From NCBI RefSeq assembly GCF_024171735.1, contig NZ_JAMTCH010000003.1, positions 1,662,841 through 1,726,840 of the forward strand: a stretch of DNA of 64,000 nt, read 5' to 3'. Positions 22,434-30,381 of this stretch are shown one piece after another. The first letter of the stretch is position 1; every line of letters begins with the position of its first letter. The DNA comes from Prauserella alba (GTDB lineage: Bacteria; Actinomycetota; Actinomycetes; Mycobacteriales; Pseudonocardiaceae). Below the pieces are notes generated by a model that was not told the origin of the DNA, ran no database searches, and was given only the letters and a program-made list of their open reading frames with translations. A program made the translations under genes and the position numbers.

Positions 22434-23864
22434 CTACTGCTGCCGCGGTGGCCCGCCGAACGGCGGACCCTGCTGCGGCGGGTACTGCCCACCCTGCGGC
22501 GGCTGCGGCGGCGGGGTCGGACCGCCCTGTGGCGGCTGCTGCGGCGGGTTGCCGCCGTACGGGCCCGCGGGAGGCTGCTGCTGCGGAGCCTGCTGCGGCG
22601 GTGCGGGCGGCGGCGTCGGCTGCGCAGGGGGCGCCGGAGGAAGCTCAGGGGCCTCGTCCTTGTCCTCCTCCGCAGCGGCTTCCGGCTGGGCAGGCGACGT
22701 CCCGCCGCCGAGGGCCTGGAGCGCCGCGGGCGGCGGTGTGGGTGCCTGCGGAGTGCCGTGCAGCGGGCCGACCTCCTGGCGTGCGACCTTCTCGGCCTCC
22801 CGCACGGCCTCTGCGACGCTCGGGTCCGACTTGGTGTCGAACCAGGACGCGACCTCCTCGTCCTCGAGCGGAGGCATCTCCGTGTCGTCGTCCTTGGGCG
22901 GCTCGTACCGGAACACGCCGTCCTCGCCGGGGGCGCCGAGCTTGCGGGCGAAGCCTTCGAGAGCCTGGCCGTACTCGCTCGGAATCATCCAGACCTTGTT
23001 CGCATCGCCCTGGGCCATCTGCGGCAGGGTCTGCAGGTACTGGTAGGCCAGCACTTCCGGCGTCGGCTTGCCGGCCTTGATGGCCGCGAACACCTTCTCG
23101 ATGGCCTTGGCCTGCCCCTGCGCCTGCAGGTAGCGCGCGGCACGTTCACCCTGGGCCCGCAGGATCCGCGACTGCCGCTCGGCCTCCGCCGACAGGATCG
23201 AGGCCTGCTTGGACCCCTCGGCCGCGAGGATCTGGCTCTGCTTCTGCCCCTCGGCCGTCTTGATGGCCGACTCGCGTTCACCTTCGGCCGTCAGCACCAT
23301 GGCGCGCTTCTCGCGGTCGGCGCGCATCTGCTTCTCCATCGAGTCCTGAATGGACGGCGGTGGATCGATGGCCTTCAGCTCGACCCGCGCGACCCGGATA
23401 CCCCACCGGCCGGTTGCCTCGTCGAGCACGCCGCGCAGCTGCTGGTTGATCTGGTCACGGGAGGTCAGTGCGTCCTCGAGGCTCATACCACCCACGAGGT
23501 TCCGCAGCGTGGTGGTGGTGAGCTGCTCGACACCGACGATGTAGTTCGAGATCTCGTACACCGCGGCACGGGAGTCGGTGACCTGGAAATACACGACCGT
23601 GTCGATCGAGACCGTCAGGTTGTCCTGCGTGATCACCGGCTGCGGCGGGAACGAGACGACCTGCTCGCGCAGGTCGACCTTGGCGCGCACCTTGTCCAGG
23701 AACGGCACGAGGAAGTTCAGGCCGGGACCTGCCACCATCCGGAACCGCCCGAGCCGCTCGATCACGGCCGATTGCGACTGCGGCACCACCATCAGCGCCT
23801 TCGCGACCACGACGATCACGAGCAGCGCGATGACGGCGACAACAATCAGTCCTGTTGTCTCCAC
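22434..23864 (-). CDS. SPFH/band-7 (stomatin-like) membrane protein
   Basis: 476 aa. One N-terminal membrane segment (residues 5-27), then the band-7 domain with VIERLGRFRMVAGPGLNFLVPF, VDLREQVV, TQDNLTVSIDTVVYF and WGIRVARVELKAIDPP, then the coiled coil of repeated AEGERES/AEGQKQS/AEGSKQA units, as in QmcA and stomatins. After about residue 360 the tail is unusual: a long disordered Pro/Gln/Gly-rich segment of about 110 residues ending PPFGGPPRQQ. Such proteins scaffold membrane microdomains and pair with NfeD proteins; the NfeD gene lies just upstream in the same direction. Confidence 0.93.
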   Translation of the reverse strand: METTGLIVVAVIALLVIVVVAKALMVVPQSQSAVIERLGRFRMVAGPGLNFLVPFLDKVRAKVDLREQVVSFPPQPVITQDNLTVSIDTVVYFQVTDSRAAVYEISNYIVGVEQLTTTTLRNLVGGMSLEDALTSRDQINQQLRGVLDEATGRWGIRVARVELKAIDPPPSIQDSMEKQMRADREKRAMVLTAEGERESAIKTAEGQKQSQILAAEGSKQASILSAEAERQSRILRAQGERAARYLQAQGQAKAIEKVFAAIKAGKPTPEVLAYQYLQTLPQMAQGDANKVWMIPSEYGQALEGFARKLGAPGEDGVFRYEPPKDDDTEMPPLEDEEVASWFDTKSDPSVAEAVREAEKVARQEVGPLHGTPQAPTPPPAALQALGGGTSPAQPEAAAEEDKDEAPELPPAPPAQPTPPPAPPQQAPQQQPPAGPYGGNPPQQPPQGGPTPPPQPPQGGQYPPQQGPPFGGPPRQQ

Positions 23865-23995
23865 CTAGTTTCTCCCCTTCACGGTGCGGACCGGGCCCGA
23901 TGCGTGCACGCTCCCGGTCGGCGGCTATTCGGTTCTGTGGAGCGGCGCCGGCCCGATGCGCGCCGGGTGGCACCGCATCGGATGCGGCCGTCACG

Positions 23996-24427
23996 TCAGA
24001 TCGCGGCGGACACGATGGCGGTGGCCCCCTGGATCTCCACGACGGTCACGTGGGTGCCCGCCTCGATGACGTCACCTTCGGTCAGGGTCCGTGCGGACCA
24101 GGGTTCGCCGGCGAGCTTCACCTGGCCGCCGTGCGAGTCCACCTCGGACATCGCCACGGCCTGACTTCCCACCAGTGCCTCGGCGTTCGTCTTGATGCCG
24201 GGCCCGGCCAGGAAGCGCCGTTTGAGCGCGGGCCGGACGAGCCCCAGCATGCCTGTCGAGACGATCGCGAACACGGCGACATCGATGTAGATGTTGCCCG
24301 TGACCGCCTCCGCTCCGGCCGCGGCGAGCGCCCCGGCACCGAGCATGAGCAGGACGAAGTCGCCCGACAGCACCTCGGCCACGATCAGAGCGATGCCGAC
24401 GATGAGCCAGATGAGCGCCGCTGTCAT
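23996..24427 (-). CDS. NfeD-like membrane protein
   Basis: 143 aa from ATG 24427. Three or four hydrophobic segments (ALIWLIVGIALIVAEVLS, FVLLMLGAGALAAAGAEA, IYIDVAVFAIVSTGMLGLV) precede a C-terminal OB-fold domain (VGSQAVAMSEVDSHGGQVKLAGEPWSA..EAGTHVTVVEIQG), the short NfeD1b arrangement without a protease domain. NfeD proteins pair with SPFH proteins such as the gene 131 bases downstream, and the two are probably co-transcribed. GGGAGC lies a few bases before the ATG. Confidence 0.88.
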   Translation of the reverse strand: MTAALIWLIVGIALIVAEVLSGDFVLLMLGAGALAAAGAEAVTGNIYIDVAVFAIVSTGMLGLVRPALKRRFLAGPGIKTNAEALVGSQAVAMSEVDSHGGQVKLAGEPWSARTLTEGDVIEAGTHVTVVEIQGATAIVSAAI

Positions 24428-24600
24428 GCGCACATGCTCCCAGATGCGATTCGGCGAGATGAACCGGATCACAGTACGTGATCGAGGTGTGACCTCGCCC
24501 GGTACCGCGGGCACCGACTGACCTCACTCGTTCAGCCTACAGTCCGGGCGGCCGCGAACGCACCTCCGACGTCACCGGGGCCGCCGTGAGCGGCTCCGGC

Positions 24601-25413
24601 TCAGTCGGCGGGCTCGGTGACGAAGTCGATGAGCCGCTCGACCGCGCCGATGAGGGGCGTTTCGACGTCACGGAAGCTGCCGACGGCCGCCAGCACCCGC
24701 TGCCAGCCCTCATAGGTCTCGCCCCAGCCGAGCGCATCGCACACGCCGCGTTTCCACTCGACGCCCTTCGGGATTCGCGGCCACGCCTCGATCCCGAGTA
24801 CGTCGGGTTTGACCGCCTCCCAGATGTCCACGTACGGATGGCCGGTGATCATCACGTGCGGGTCGGTGATCCCCTCGACGATCCGGGACTCCTTGCTCCC
24901 GGGAACGAGGTGGTCGACGAGTACGCCGAGCCGCCGCCCCGGCCCGGTGCCGAACTCGGCGATCGCGTCGGAGAGCACGTCGACCCCGTCCAGCGGTTCG
25001 ACGACCACACCCTCGACCCGCAGATCGTGCCCCCAGATGCGTTCGACGAGCTCGGCGTCGTGCTTGCCCTCGACCCAGATGCGCGAGTCCCTCGCCACGC
25101 GGGCCCGCAGCCCGTCGACGTGTACGGAACCGGACGCCGACTGTGTGCGCTGCGGTGCGGCGGGCTTCGGGGTGCGCGCGGGTACGAGGGTGACGGGTTT
25201 GCCGTCGAGCAGGAACGCCGCGGGGCCGAGCGGGAACACCCGGTGCTTGCCGCTGCGGTCCTCCAGGACCGCGTTGCCGTGTTCGAGCCGGACGAGCGCA
25301 CCGCAGAATCCGCTCGCCGGGTCCTCCACGACGAGGCCCGGCTCGGCGGGAACCTCGGGGATCTTGCGCTTGCGGGAACCGGACATGATGTCGCCGTAGG
25401 AATGGGAACGCAC
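24601..25413 (-). CDS. DUF3097 family protein
   Basis: 270 aa, conserved in actinobacteria with no assigned function. From the GTG at 25413 it reads SYGDIMSG near the start, as homologues do, then a beta-rich N-terminal domain and, from about residue 110, WVEGKHDAELVERIWGHDL followed by LGVLVDHLVPGSKES and VMITGHPYVDIWEA. The VEGKHDA...VDHLVPGSK pattern resembles a TOPRIM fold of the RNase M5/primase type (acidic Glu then Asp-x-x), which would suggest nucleic-acid cleavage; that is inference. Same direction as, and 137 bases below, the SCO1664-family gene. Confidence 0.85.
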   Translation of the reverse strand: MRSHSYGDIMSGSRKRKIPEVPAEPGLVVEDPASGFCGALVRLEHGNAVLEDRSGKHRVFPLGPAAFLLDGKPVTLVPARTPKPAAPQRTQSASGSVHVDGLRARVARDSRIWVEGKHDAELVERIWGHDLRVEGVVVEPLDGVDVLSDAIAEFGTGPGRRLGVLVDHLVPGSKESRIVEGITDPHVMITGHPYVDIWEAVKPDVLGIEAWPRIPKGVEWKRGVCDALGWGETYEGWQRVLAAVGSFRDVETPLIGAVERLIDFVTEPAD

Positions 25414-25550
25414 GAACCGGAAACCTAGCCGCCCCGGAGGCGAGATCCGGGGAGCGCCACGCCCTCCGGCCCGGGAGGCTGTCGGGCGGCCTGCTGCCGT
25501 GCGGTGCGGCCGCGGCGCGACCGGCCCCGGTCACGCCGCGCAGGCTCGGG

Positions 25551-26375
25551 TCAGAACAGCGGCCAGGGGATCGCACGCCATTCACCGCTGGGCACCGGGA
25601 AGGTCCCGGCCTCGATCAGGCCGTCCGTGCGGGTCGCGAGCGCGGCGATCTCGCTGCGGTTCAGGTGCTGCGCCATCGTGGTGCCGAGGTCGCGGTCGAG
25701 GGCCCAGCGAAGTTTCCGCAGCTTGTCCAGCACGTCGTCGCCCAGCGGTTCGCCTGCCCAGCCCCACAGCACGGTGCGCAGTTTCGGCTCGGCGTGCAGG
25801 CAGATGCCGTGGTCGATGCCGTAGCTCCGGTCGCCCGGCCCCGGCAGGATGTGCCCGCCCTTGCGGTCGGTGTTGTTGACGACGACGTCGAGGATCGCCA
25901 GCTCGCGCAGCTCCTCCTCGTCGGCGTGCGCGACCACGAGCGGCCGGCCCTCCTGATCCTCGGCGCGGAGGACGACGCGCCAGTCCTCTGGCAGCTCTTC
26001 TGGGGCGAGGACGTCCACCAGTTCGCGTTCCGTCACGTCGATCCACAGCTGCACCATGCCCTCGCCGAACGGGCCGTCCCGCAGCACGGTCGGCGGCACC
26101 CTGCCGATCTCGGCAGCCTCGGCGATGAGCGCGGTGGCGACCTCGCGGCCTGCGAGGGTGCCGTCGGGGAAGTCCCAGAGCGGCCGCTCCCCGGTCACGG
26201 GCTTGTAGACCACGTCGGCTTCGGCCCCGTCGAGTTCCACGGTGCCGAACAGGGTCAGGTTCGACGCATCGACGACCCTGCCCCGGACATCGAGCCGGCC
26301 GCGCGCGATCAGCTCCGCGACGGCCGGGTCCGCCGGGTCGACGGTCCCGCCGGGCTCGCTGTGCGCCTCTGCCAC
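25551..26375 (-). CDS. SCO1664/TIGR03843 family protein (PI3/4-kinase-like)
   Basis: 274 aa. Conserved actinobacterial family distantly related to phosphatidylinositol 3/4-kinases: ADVVYKPVTGERPLWDFP for nucleotide binding, a catalytic-loop-like LDVVVNNTDRKGGHIL (about residues 164-179) and a metal-loop-like SYGIDHGICLH. Its biochemical role is not established. It lies 6 bases below the DUF3090 gene, a pairing kept across actinobacteria. Confidence 0.9.
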   Translation of the reverse strand: MAEAHSEPGGTVDPADPAVAELIARGRLDVRGRVVDASNLTLFGTVELDGAEADVVYKPVTGERPLWDFPDGTLAGREVATALIAEAAEIGRVPPTVLRDGPFGEGMVQLWIDVTERELVDVLAPEELPEDWRVVLRAEDQEGRPLVVAHADEEELRELAILDVVVNNTDRKGGHILPGPGDRSYGIDHGICLHAEPKLRTVLWGWAGEPLGDDVLDKLRKLRWALDRDLGTTMAQHLNRSEIAALATRTDGLIEAGTFPVPSGEWRAIPWPLF

Positions 26376-26381
26376 CTCGGC

Positions 26382-26960
26382 TCAGCTCTCGTCGGTCAGT
26401 TCCGAGTCGCGTCGGTAGCCGTTCTGCCGCGGGCAGATGTGGCCGGCGGGGTCGAGCGGCTCACCGCACAGCGGACACGGTTTCCGGCCCGCGCTGACGA
26501 CGCGGTCGGCACGCGAGGCGAAGGCACGCGCCGCGGGCGGGGTCAGGAACACCCGCACGGCGTCGGGGCCCTCCTCGGTGTCGTCGAGCACGACGGTCTC
26601 GTCCACTTCGCCCTCGGTCACGGCGAGCAGTTCGACGACGACGGCCTGGCTGTCGGCGTCCCAGCCCAGACCCATGGTGCCGACGCGGAACTCCTCCTCG
26701 ACGGGCACGCTGAGCGGCTCGTTGTCGAGGAGCTCGTCCGGGGCCTCTTCCGGCACCTCGGCGTCGAATCTGCTGGCGATCTCCTCGAGCAGGGAGCTCA
26801 GCCGTTCGGCGAGCACCGACACCTGCTGCTTCTCGATGGTCACGCTGATCGTCCGCGTGTCCTCGGTGGCCTGCAGGTAGAAGGTGCGATCGCCTGGTTC
26901 CCCGACGGTTCCTGCGACGAACCGGTCGGGCTGGCGGAAGACGTGGATGACACGAGCCAT
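26382..26960 (-). CDS. DUF3090 family protein with C-terminal zinc ribbon
   Basis: 192 aa from ATG 26960, preceded by GGAGGT at ideal spacing. The body MARVIHVFRQPDRFVAGTVG, FYLQATEDTRTISVTIEKQQV is the DUF3090/TIGR03847 signature, and the end has a zinc ribbon CPLCGEPLDPAGHICPR. Function unknown. Genes of this family normally sit with the TIGR03843 gene and a histidine phosphatase; here the phosphatase is 22 kb away. The start is 106 bp from the divergent S9 peptidase. Confidence 0.9.
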   Translation of the reverse strand: MARVIHVFRQPDRFVAGTVGEPGDRTFYLQATEDTRTISVTIEKQQVSVLAERLSSLLEEIASRFDAEVPEEAPDELLDNEPLSVPVEEEFRVGTMGLGWDADSQAVVVELLAVTEGEVDETVVLDDTEEGPDAVRVFLTPPAARAFASRADRVVSAGRKPCPLCGEPLDPAGHICPRQNGYRRDSELTDES

Positions 26961-27053
26961 GGCACCTCCGACCCTAAGCCAAGTTCCGCGCCGGGTCGCG
27001 TCCGGGTGCGACTCGTCGCATGATCTTCGCCCCACCGGTGCAGCGTGCTCCCC

Positions 27054-27059
27054 TAAGCT
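27054..27059 (+). promoter_or_regulatory. -10 box of a likely leaderless transcript (S9 peptidase)
   Basis: TAAGCT ends 7 nt before the ATG at 27067; no ribosome-binding site. Confidence 0.5.
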
Positions 27060-27066
27060 GGCGCGC

Positions 27067-29049
27067 ATGCCTGTGATCGCTCCGTTCGGTACCTGGCCGT
27101 CTCCGATCACCGCCGATGACGTGGCCGCGGCTGGTGTGACGCCGCAGTGGCTCGACGTCGCCCGCGCCGCCGGGCCCGCTCGGGGACCCGAGGTGTGGTG
27201 GGCCGAGGCCCGTCCTGCCGAGGCCGGCAGGGTCGCGTTGGTGCGCGCCGGCGACAACGGGCGTGCCGAGGACGTCCTGCCTGCTCCGTGGAACGTGCGG
27301 AACCGGCTGCACGAGTACGGCGGCAGGCCGTGGACGGTCGCCGCCGACACGCTCGCCTTCACCCACTGGGATGACCAGCGGATCTACGCCCGGCCGTTGC
27401 CGGACGGCTCCGGTGCCACGCCGGGGCCGGTGCGGCCGCTGACGCCGGAGCCGGACGTCGAACACGGGTTCCGTTACGGCGATCTGCGCCCGGGGCCGGG
27501 CGGCGTGGTGTGGGCGGTGCGCGAGACGGTCACGGGGCCACGGCGCACCGACATCGCCCGTGACCTGGTCTCCGTGGACCGCGAGGGTGAGATCCGGTCG
27601 CTGGCCGCCACCCACCACTTCCTCACCTCCCCACAGCTCTCCCCCGACGGTCGCCACGCGGCCTGGCTCGGCTGGGACCACCCCGCGATGCCGTGGGACG
27701 AGACGGCCGTGTGCGTGGCCGAGGTCGGCGCCGACGGCGGTCTCGGCCCGCACCGCGTCGTGGCGGGCGGCGACGGCGTTTCGGTGTGCCAGCTGGAGTG
27801 GGGGCCTGCGGGTGAACTGCTCGCGCTGGCCGATCCCTCGGGCTGGTGGAACCTGCACCGGGTGCCGCTGGACGGCGGAGACGGCGACGCCGGCCTGCTC
27901 GCGCTCGCCCCCGTCGAGGCCGAACTGGGCGGGGCGCTGTGGAAGACGGGCGGGCGGTGGCTGGCACCGCTCGACCGGGACCGGTACGCGGTGCTGGCGT
28001 CCGGCCGGCTGTCGGTGCTCGACACGGCCTCGGGCACGCTCACGCCCGTCGCCCCGGAACTGACGGCGTGGTCACCGTCGATTGCGGTCGCCGACGGTGA
28101 CGTCGTCGGTATCGCGGCGGGGCCGCACGCGGAGAGCGCCGTCGTCCGAGTACGGCCCGCCGACGGGACGGTCACCCACCTCACGTCGCAGCCCGAGCTG
28201 CCGCCCGCCGAGTACCTGTCGGTGCCGCAGGAGCGCACCTTCCGCACCGCCGACGGTCACGCCGTGCCCGCCTACGTCTATCCGCCGACGCACCCGGAGC
28301 ACGCCGGCCCGGAGGGGGCACGGCCGCCGTACCTGGTGCACGCCCACGGCGGCCCGACCGGCCGGAACCACCCGGTGCTCGACCTGGACTTCTCCTACTT
28401 CACCAGCCGCGGCATCGGCGTCGTGGCCGTCGACTACGGCGGGTCCGTCGGCTACGGCAGGGACTACCGGGAACGGCTGCGCGAGCAGTGGGGCGTCGTC
28501 GATGTCGCCGACTGTGCCGCCGTCGCCCGCGCCCTCGCGGCGGAGGGCACCGCCGACCCCGAGCGGATCGCGATCCGTGGCGGCAGCGCAGGCGGGTTCA
28601 CGGCGGCCGCATCGATGACGTCGACCGGTGCCTACCGTGCGGCGACGATCAAGTTCCCGATCCTGGACCTGGCCCAGTGGACAGGCACCGGCGGCGAGGT
28701 CCACGACTTCGAGTCGCAGTACGTCCACGGGCTCGTCGGGCCGCTTCCGGAGACGGCCGAGCGGTACCGCGTCCGCTCCCCCACGCACAACCTCGACGGG
28801 CTGGCGGGTCCGGTGCTGTTGCTGCAGGGGCTCGACGACGAGATCTGCCCTCCCGACCAGGCCGAACGGTTCGTCGAGGCGTTGGAGGGCAGCGGGATCC
28901 CGCACGCCTATCTCCCGTTCGAGGGCGAGCAGCACGGCTTCCGCAGTGCTGCCACCATCGTCGCCGCGCTGCAGGCGGAACTGGCCTTCTACGGGCGGGT
29001 GTTCGGCTTCGCCACTCCGGACGTTCCGACGCTGGAGCTGCGCCGATGA
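27067..29049 (+). CDS. S9-family prolyl oligopeptidase-like peptidase
   Basis: 660 aa cytosolic serine peptidase of the DPP/acylaminoacyl-peptidase type. The N-terminal about 400 residues form a seven-bladed beta-propeller that filters peptide substrates; the C-terminal alpha/beta-hydrolase has Ser507 in GGSAGG, Asp591 in LDDEICPP and His623 in EGEQHGF. HAHGGPTG provides the oxyanion region. No signal peptide. The following LD-carboxypeptidase gene overlaps the stop (ATGA), so both are made together, pointing to joint peptide processing. Leaderless start. Confidence 0.93.
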   Translation: MPVIAPFGTWPSPITADDVAAAGVTPQWLDVARAAGPARGPEVWWAEARPAEAGRVALVRAGDNGRAEDVLPAPWNVRNRLHEYGGRPWTVAADTLAFTHWDDQRIYARPLPDGSGATPGPVRPLTPEPDVEHGFRYGDLRPGPGGVVWAVRETVTGPRRTDIARDLVSVDREGEIRSLAATHHFLTSPQLSPDGRHAAWLGWDHPAMPWDETAVCVAEVGADGGLGPHRVVAGGDGVSVCQLEWGPAGELLALADPSGWWNLHRVPLDGGDGDAGLLALAPVEAELGGALWKTGGRWLAPLDRDRYAVLASGRLSVLDTASGTLTPVAPELTAWSPSIAVADGDVVGIAAGPHAESAVVRVRPADGTVTHLTSQPELPPAEYLSVPQERTFRTADGHAVPAYVYPPTHPEHAGPEGARPPYLVHAHGGPTGRNHPVLDLDFSYFTSRGIGVVAVDYGGSVGYGRDYRERLREQWGVVDVADCAAVARALAAEGTADPERIAIRGGSAGGFTAAASMTSTGAYRAATIKFPILDLAQWTGTGGEVHDFESQYVHGLVGPLPETAERYRVRSPTHNLDGLAGPVLLLQGLDDEICPPDQAERFVEALEGSGIPHAYLPFEGEQHGFRSAATIVAALQAELAFYGRVFGFATPDVPTLELRR

Positions 29050-29939
29050 CGCCGCGTGCCCTCCGGCAGGGCGACACCGTGGCGCTGGTCGCCCCGTCGG
29101 GGCCGATCGCCGACGAGCTCGCGGATCAGGCGGTCGGCGCACTCACCGCGTGGGGGCTGCGGGTCGAGGTGTTCGACGGTGTCCGTGCCCGCCACCCCCG
29201 GTATCCGTATCTCGCGGGAACCGATCAGCAGCGCGCAGCCGACTTCACCGCGGCGTGGACACGGGACGACGTCGCGGCCGTGGTTGCGGCGCGTGGCGGG
29301 TACGGCGCCCAGCGCATGATCGACCTGATCGATTGGGCGGCCGTCCGGGCCGCCGGGCCGAAGCCGTTCGCCGGGTCGAGCGACATCACGGCGCTCCACG
29401 CCGCGCTCGCGCATCACCTCGGTGCGCCGACCGTGTTCTCGACGATGCCTGCCTCGACCCTGTTCGACGACGTCGCGGCCGAAAGTCTGCGCGAGGCGCT
29501 GTTCGATCCCGGCGGGACCAGGACCGTGCGCGGACCGTCCGCGCGCACCCTCGCGGCCGGCACGGCCACCGGCCCCACGGTGGGTGGCAACCTCAGCCTG
29601 CTCGCCGCGAGCACGGGTACGCCGGAGCAGCAGCGCGCCGCCGGCGCGATCGCGCTGCTCGAAGACGTGGGTGAGGACCTCTACCGGATCGACCGGATGC
29701 TGACGCAGCTGTTGCGGTCCGGGTGGTTCGACGGTGTCGCCGGGATCGCGCTCGGATCGTGGGCGGAGTGCGGCGCCACCGACGACGTCGAGGCCCTGGT
29801 CCTGGAGCGTCTCGGCCCGCTCGGCGTGCCGATGGTGTGGGAGCTGGGTTTCGGCCACCACAAGGGCGCGCTCACCGTTCCGCTGGGCGTCAGGGCGACG
29901 TTGGACGCCGACGCCGCCCACCTCGTGGTCAACTCCTGA
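29046..29939 (+). CDS. ldcA: S66-family LD-carboxypeptidase (muramoyltetrapeptide type)
   Basis: 297 aa. Removes the terminal D-Ala from muropeptide tetrapeptides during cell-wall recycling; some family members instead cleave microcin C7-like compounds (MccF). Catalytic residues are visible: Ser112 in GSSDITALH, Glu206 in LLEDVGE and His271 in GFGHHKGAL, with APSGP and RGGYGAQR as family blocks. No signal peptide, so cytosolic as expected. Starts within the stop codon of the S9 peptidase gene. Confidence 0.92.
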   Translation: MTPRALRQGDTVALVAPSGPIADELADQAVGALTAWGLRVEVFDGVRARHPRYPYLAGTDQQRAADFTAAWTRDDVAAVVAARGGYGAQRMIDLIDWAAVRAAGPKPFAGSSDITALHAALAHHLGAPTVFSTMPASTLFDDVAAESLREALFDPGGTRTVRGPSARTLAAGTATGPTVGGNLSLLAASTGTPEQQRAAGAIALLEDVGEDLYRIDRMLTQLLRSGWFDGVAGIALGSWAECGATDDVEALVLERLGPLGVPMVWELGFGHHKGALTVPLGVRATLDADAAHLVVNS

Positions 29940-29952
29940 CGTCGTACCGGCC

Positions 29953-29958
29953 TACGCT
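29953..29958 (+). promoter_or_regulatory. -10 box of a likely leaderless transcript (PPOX-class gene)
   Basis: TACGCT ends 6 nt before the ATG at 29965. Confidence 0.45.
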
Positions 29959-29964
29959 CGGGTC

Positions 29965-30381
29965 ATGAAGCTCGATCCGGTCGACGCCCGGTCCAGGTTC
30001 CGATCCGCGCGGGTGGCGACACTCGCCACCGCCGATGCGGCGGGGGTGCCCCATCTCGTGCCGGTGACCTTCGCGGTCGAGGGCGACACCGTGGTGTTCG
30101 CGATCGACGACAAGCCCAAGTCGACACTGAACTTGCGGCGGCTGCGCAACATCACCGAGAACCCGCGGGTGTCGCTACTGGTCGATCACTACGAGGACGA
30201 CTGGCGCAGGCTCTGGTGGGTGCGCGCCGACGGCACCGCGGCCGTGCACGACGACGGGGCGGACCGGTTGCCGGCGATCCGCGCGCTGACCGCGCGCTAC
30301 CCCCAGTACGAGGACAGCCCGCCGCGTGGTCCGGTGGTGGTGATCGCCGTCAGCGCGTGGAGCGGCTGGTCGGCGAGCTGA
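29965..30381 (+). CDS. PPOX-class F420-dependent oxidoreductase (TIGR03668-like)
   Basis: 138 aa split-beta-barrel protein of the FDOR-B/pyridoxamine 5'-phosphate oxidase fold. Blocks are RVATLATADAAGVPHLVPVTFA, VVFAIDDKPKS..LNLRRLRNI, NPRVSLLVDHYEDDW and LWWVRADGTA, matching the F420-dependent TIGR03668 group rather than the FMN-dependent PdxH. Substrate unknown. Its last 32 bases overlap the end of the convergent mannosyltransferase gene. Confidence 0.88.
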   Translation: MKLDPVDARSRFRSARVATLATADAAGVPHLVPVTFAVEGDTVVFAIDDKPKSTLNLRRLRNITENPRVSLLVDHYEDDWRRLWWVRADGTAAVHDDGADRLPAIRALTARYPQYEDSPPRGPVVVIAVSAWSGWSAS

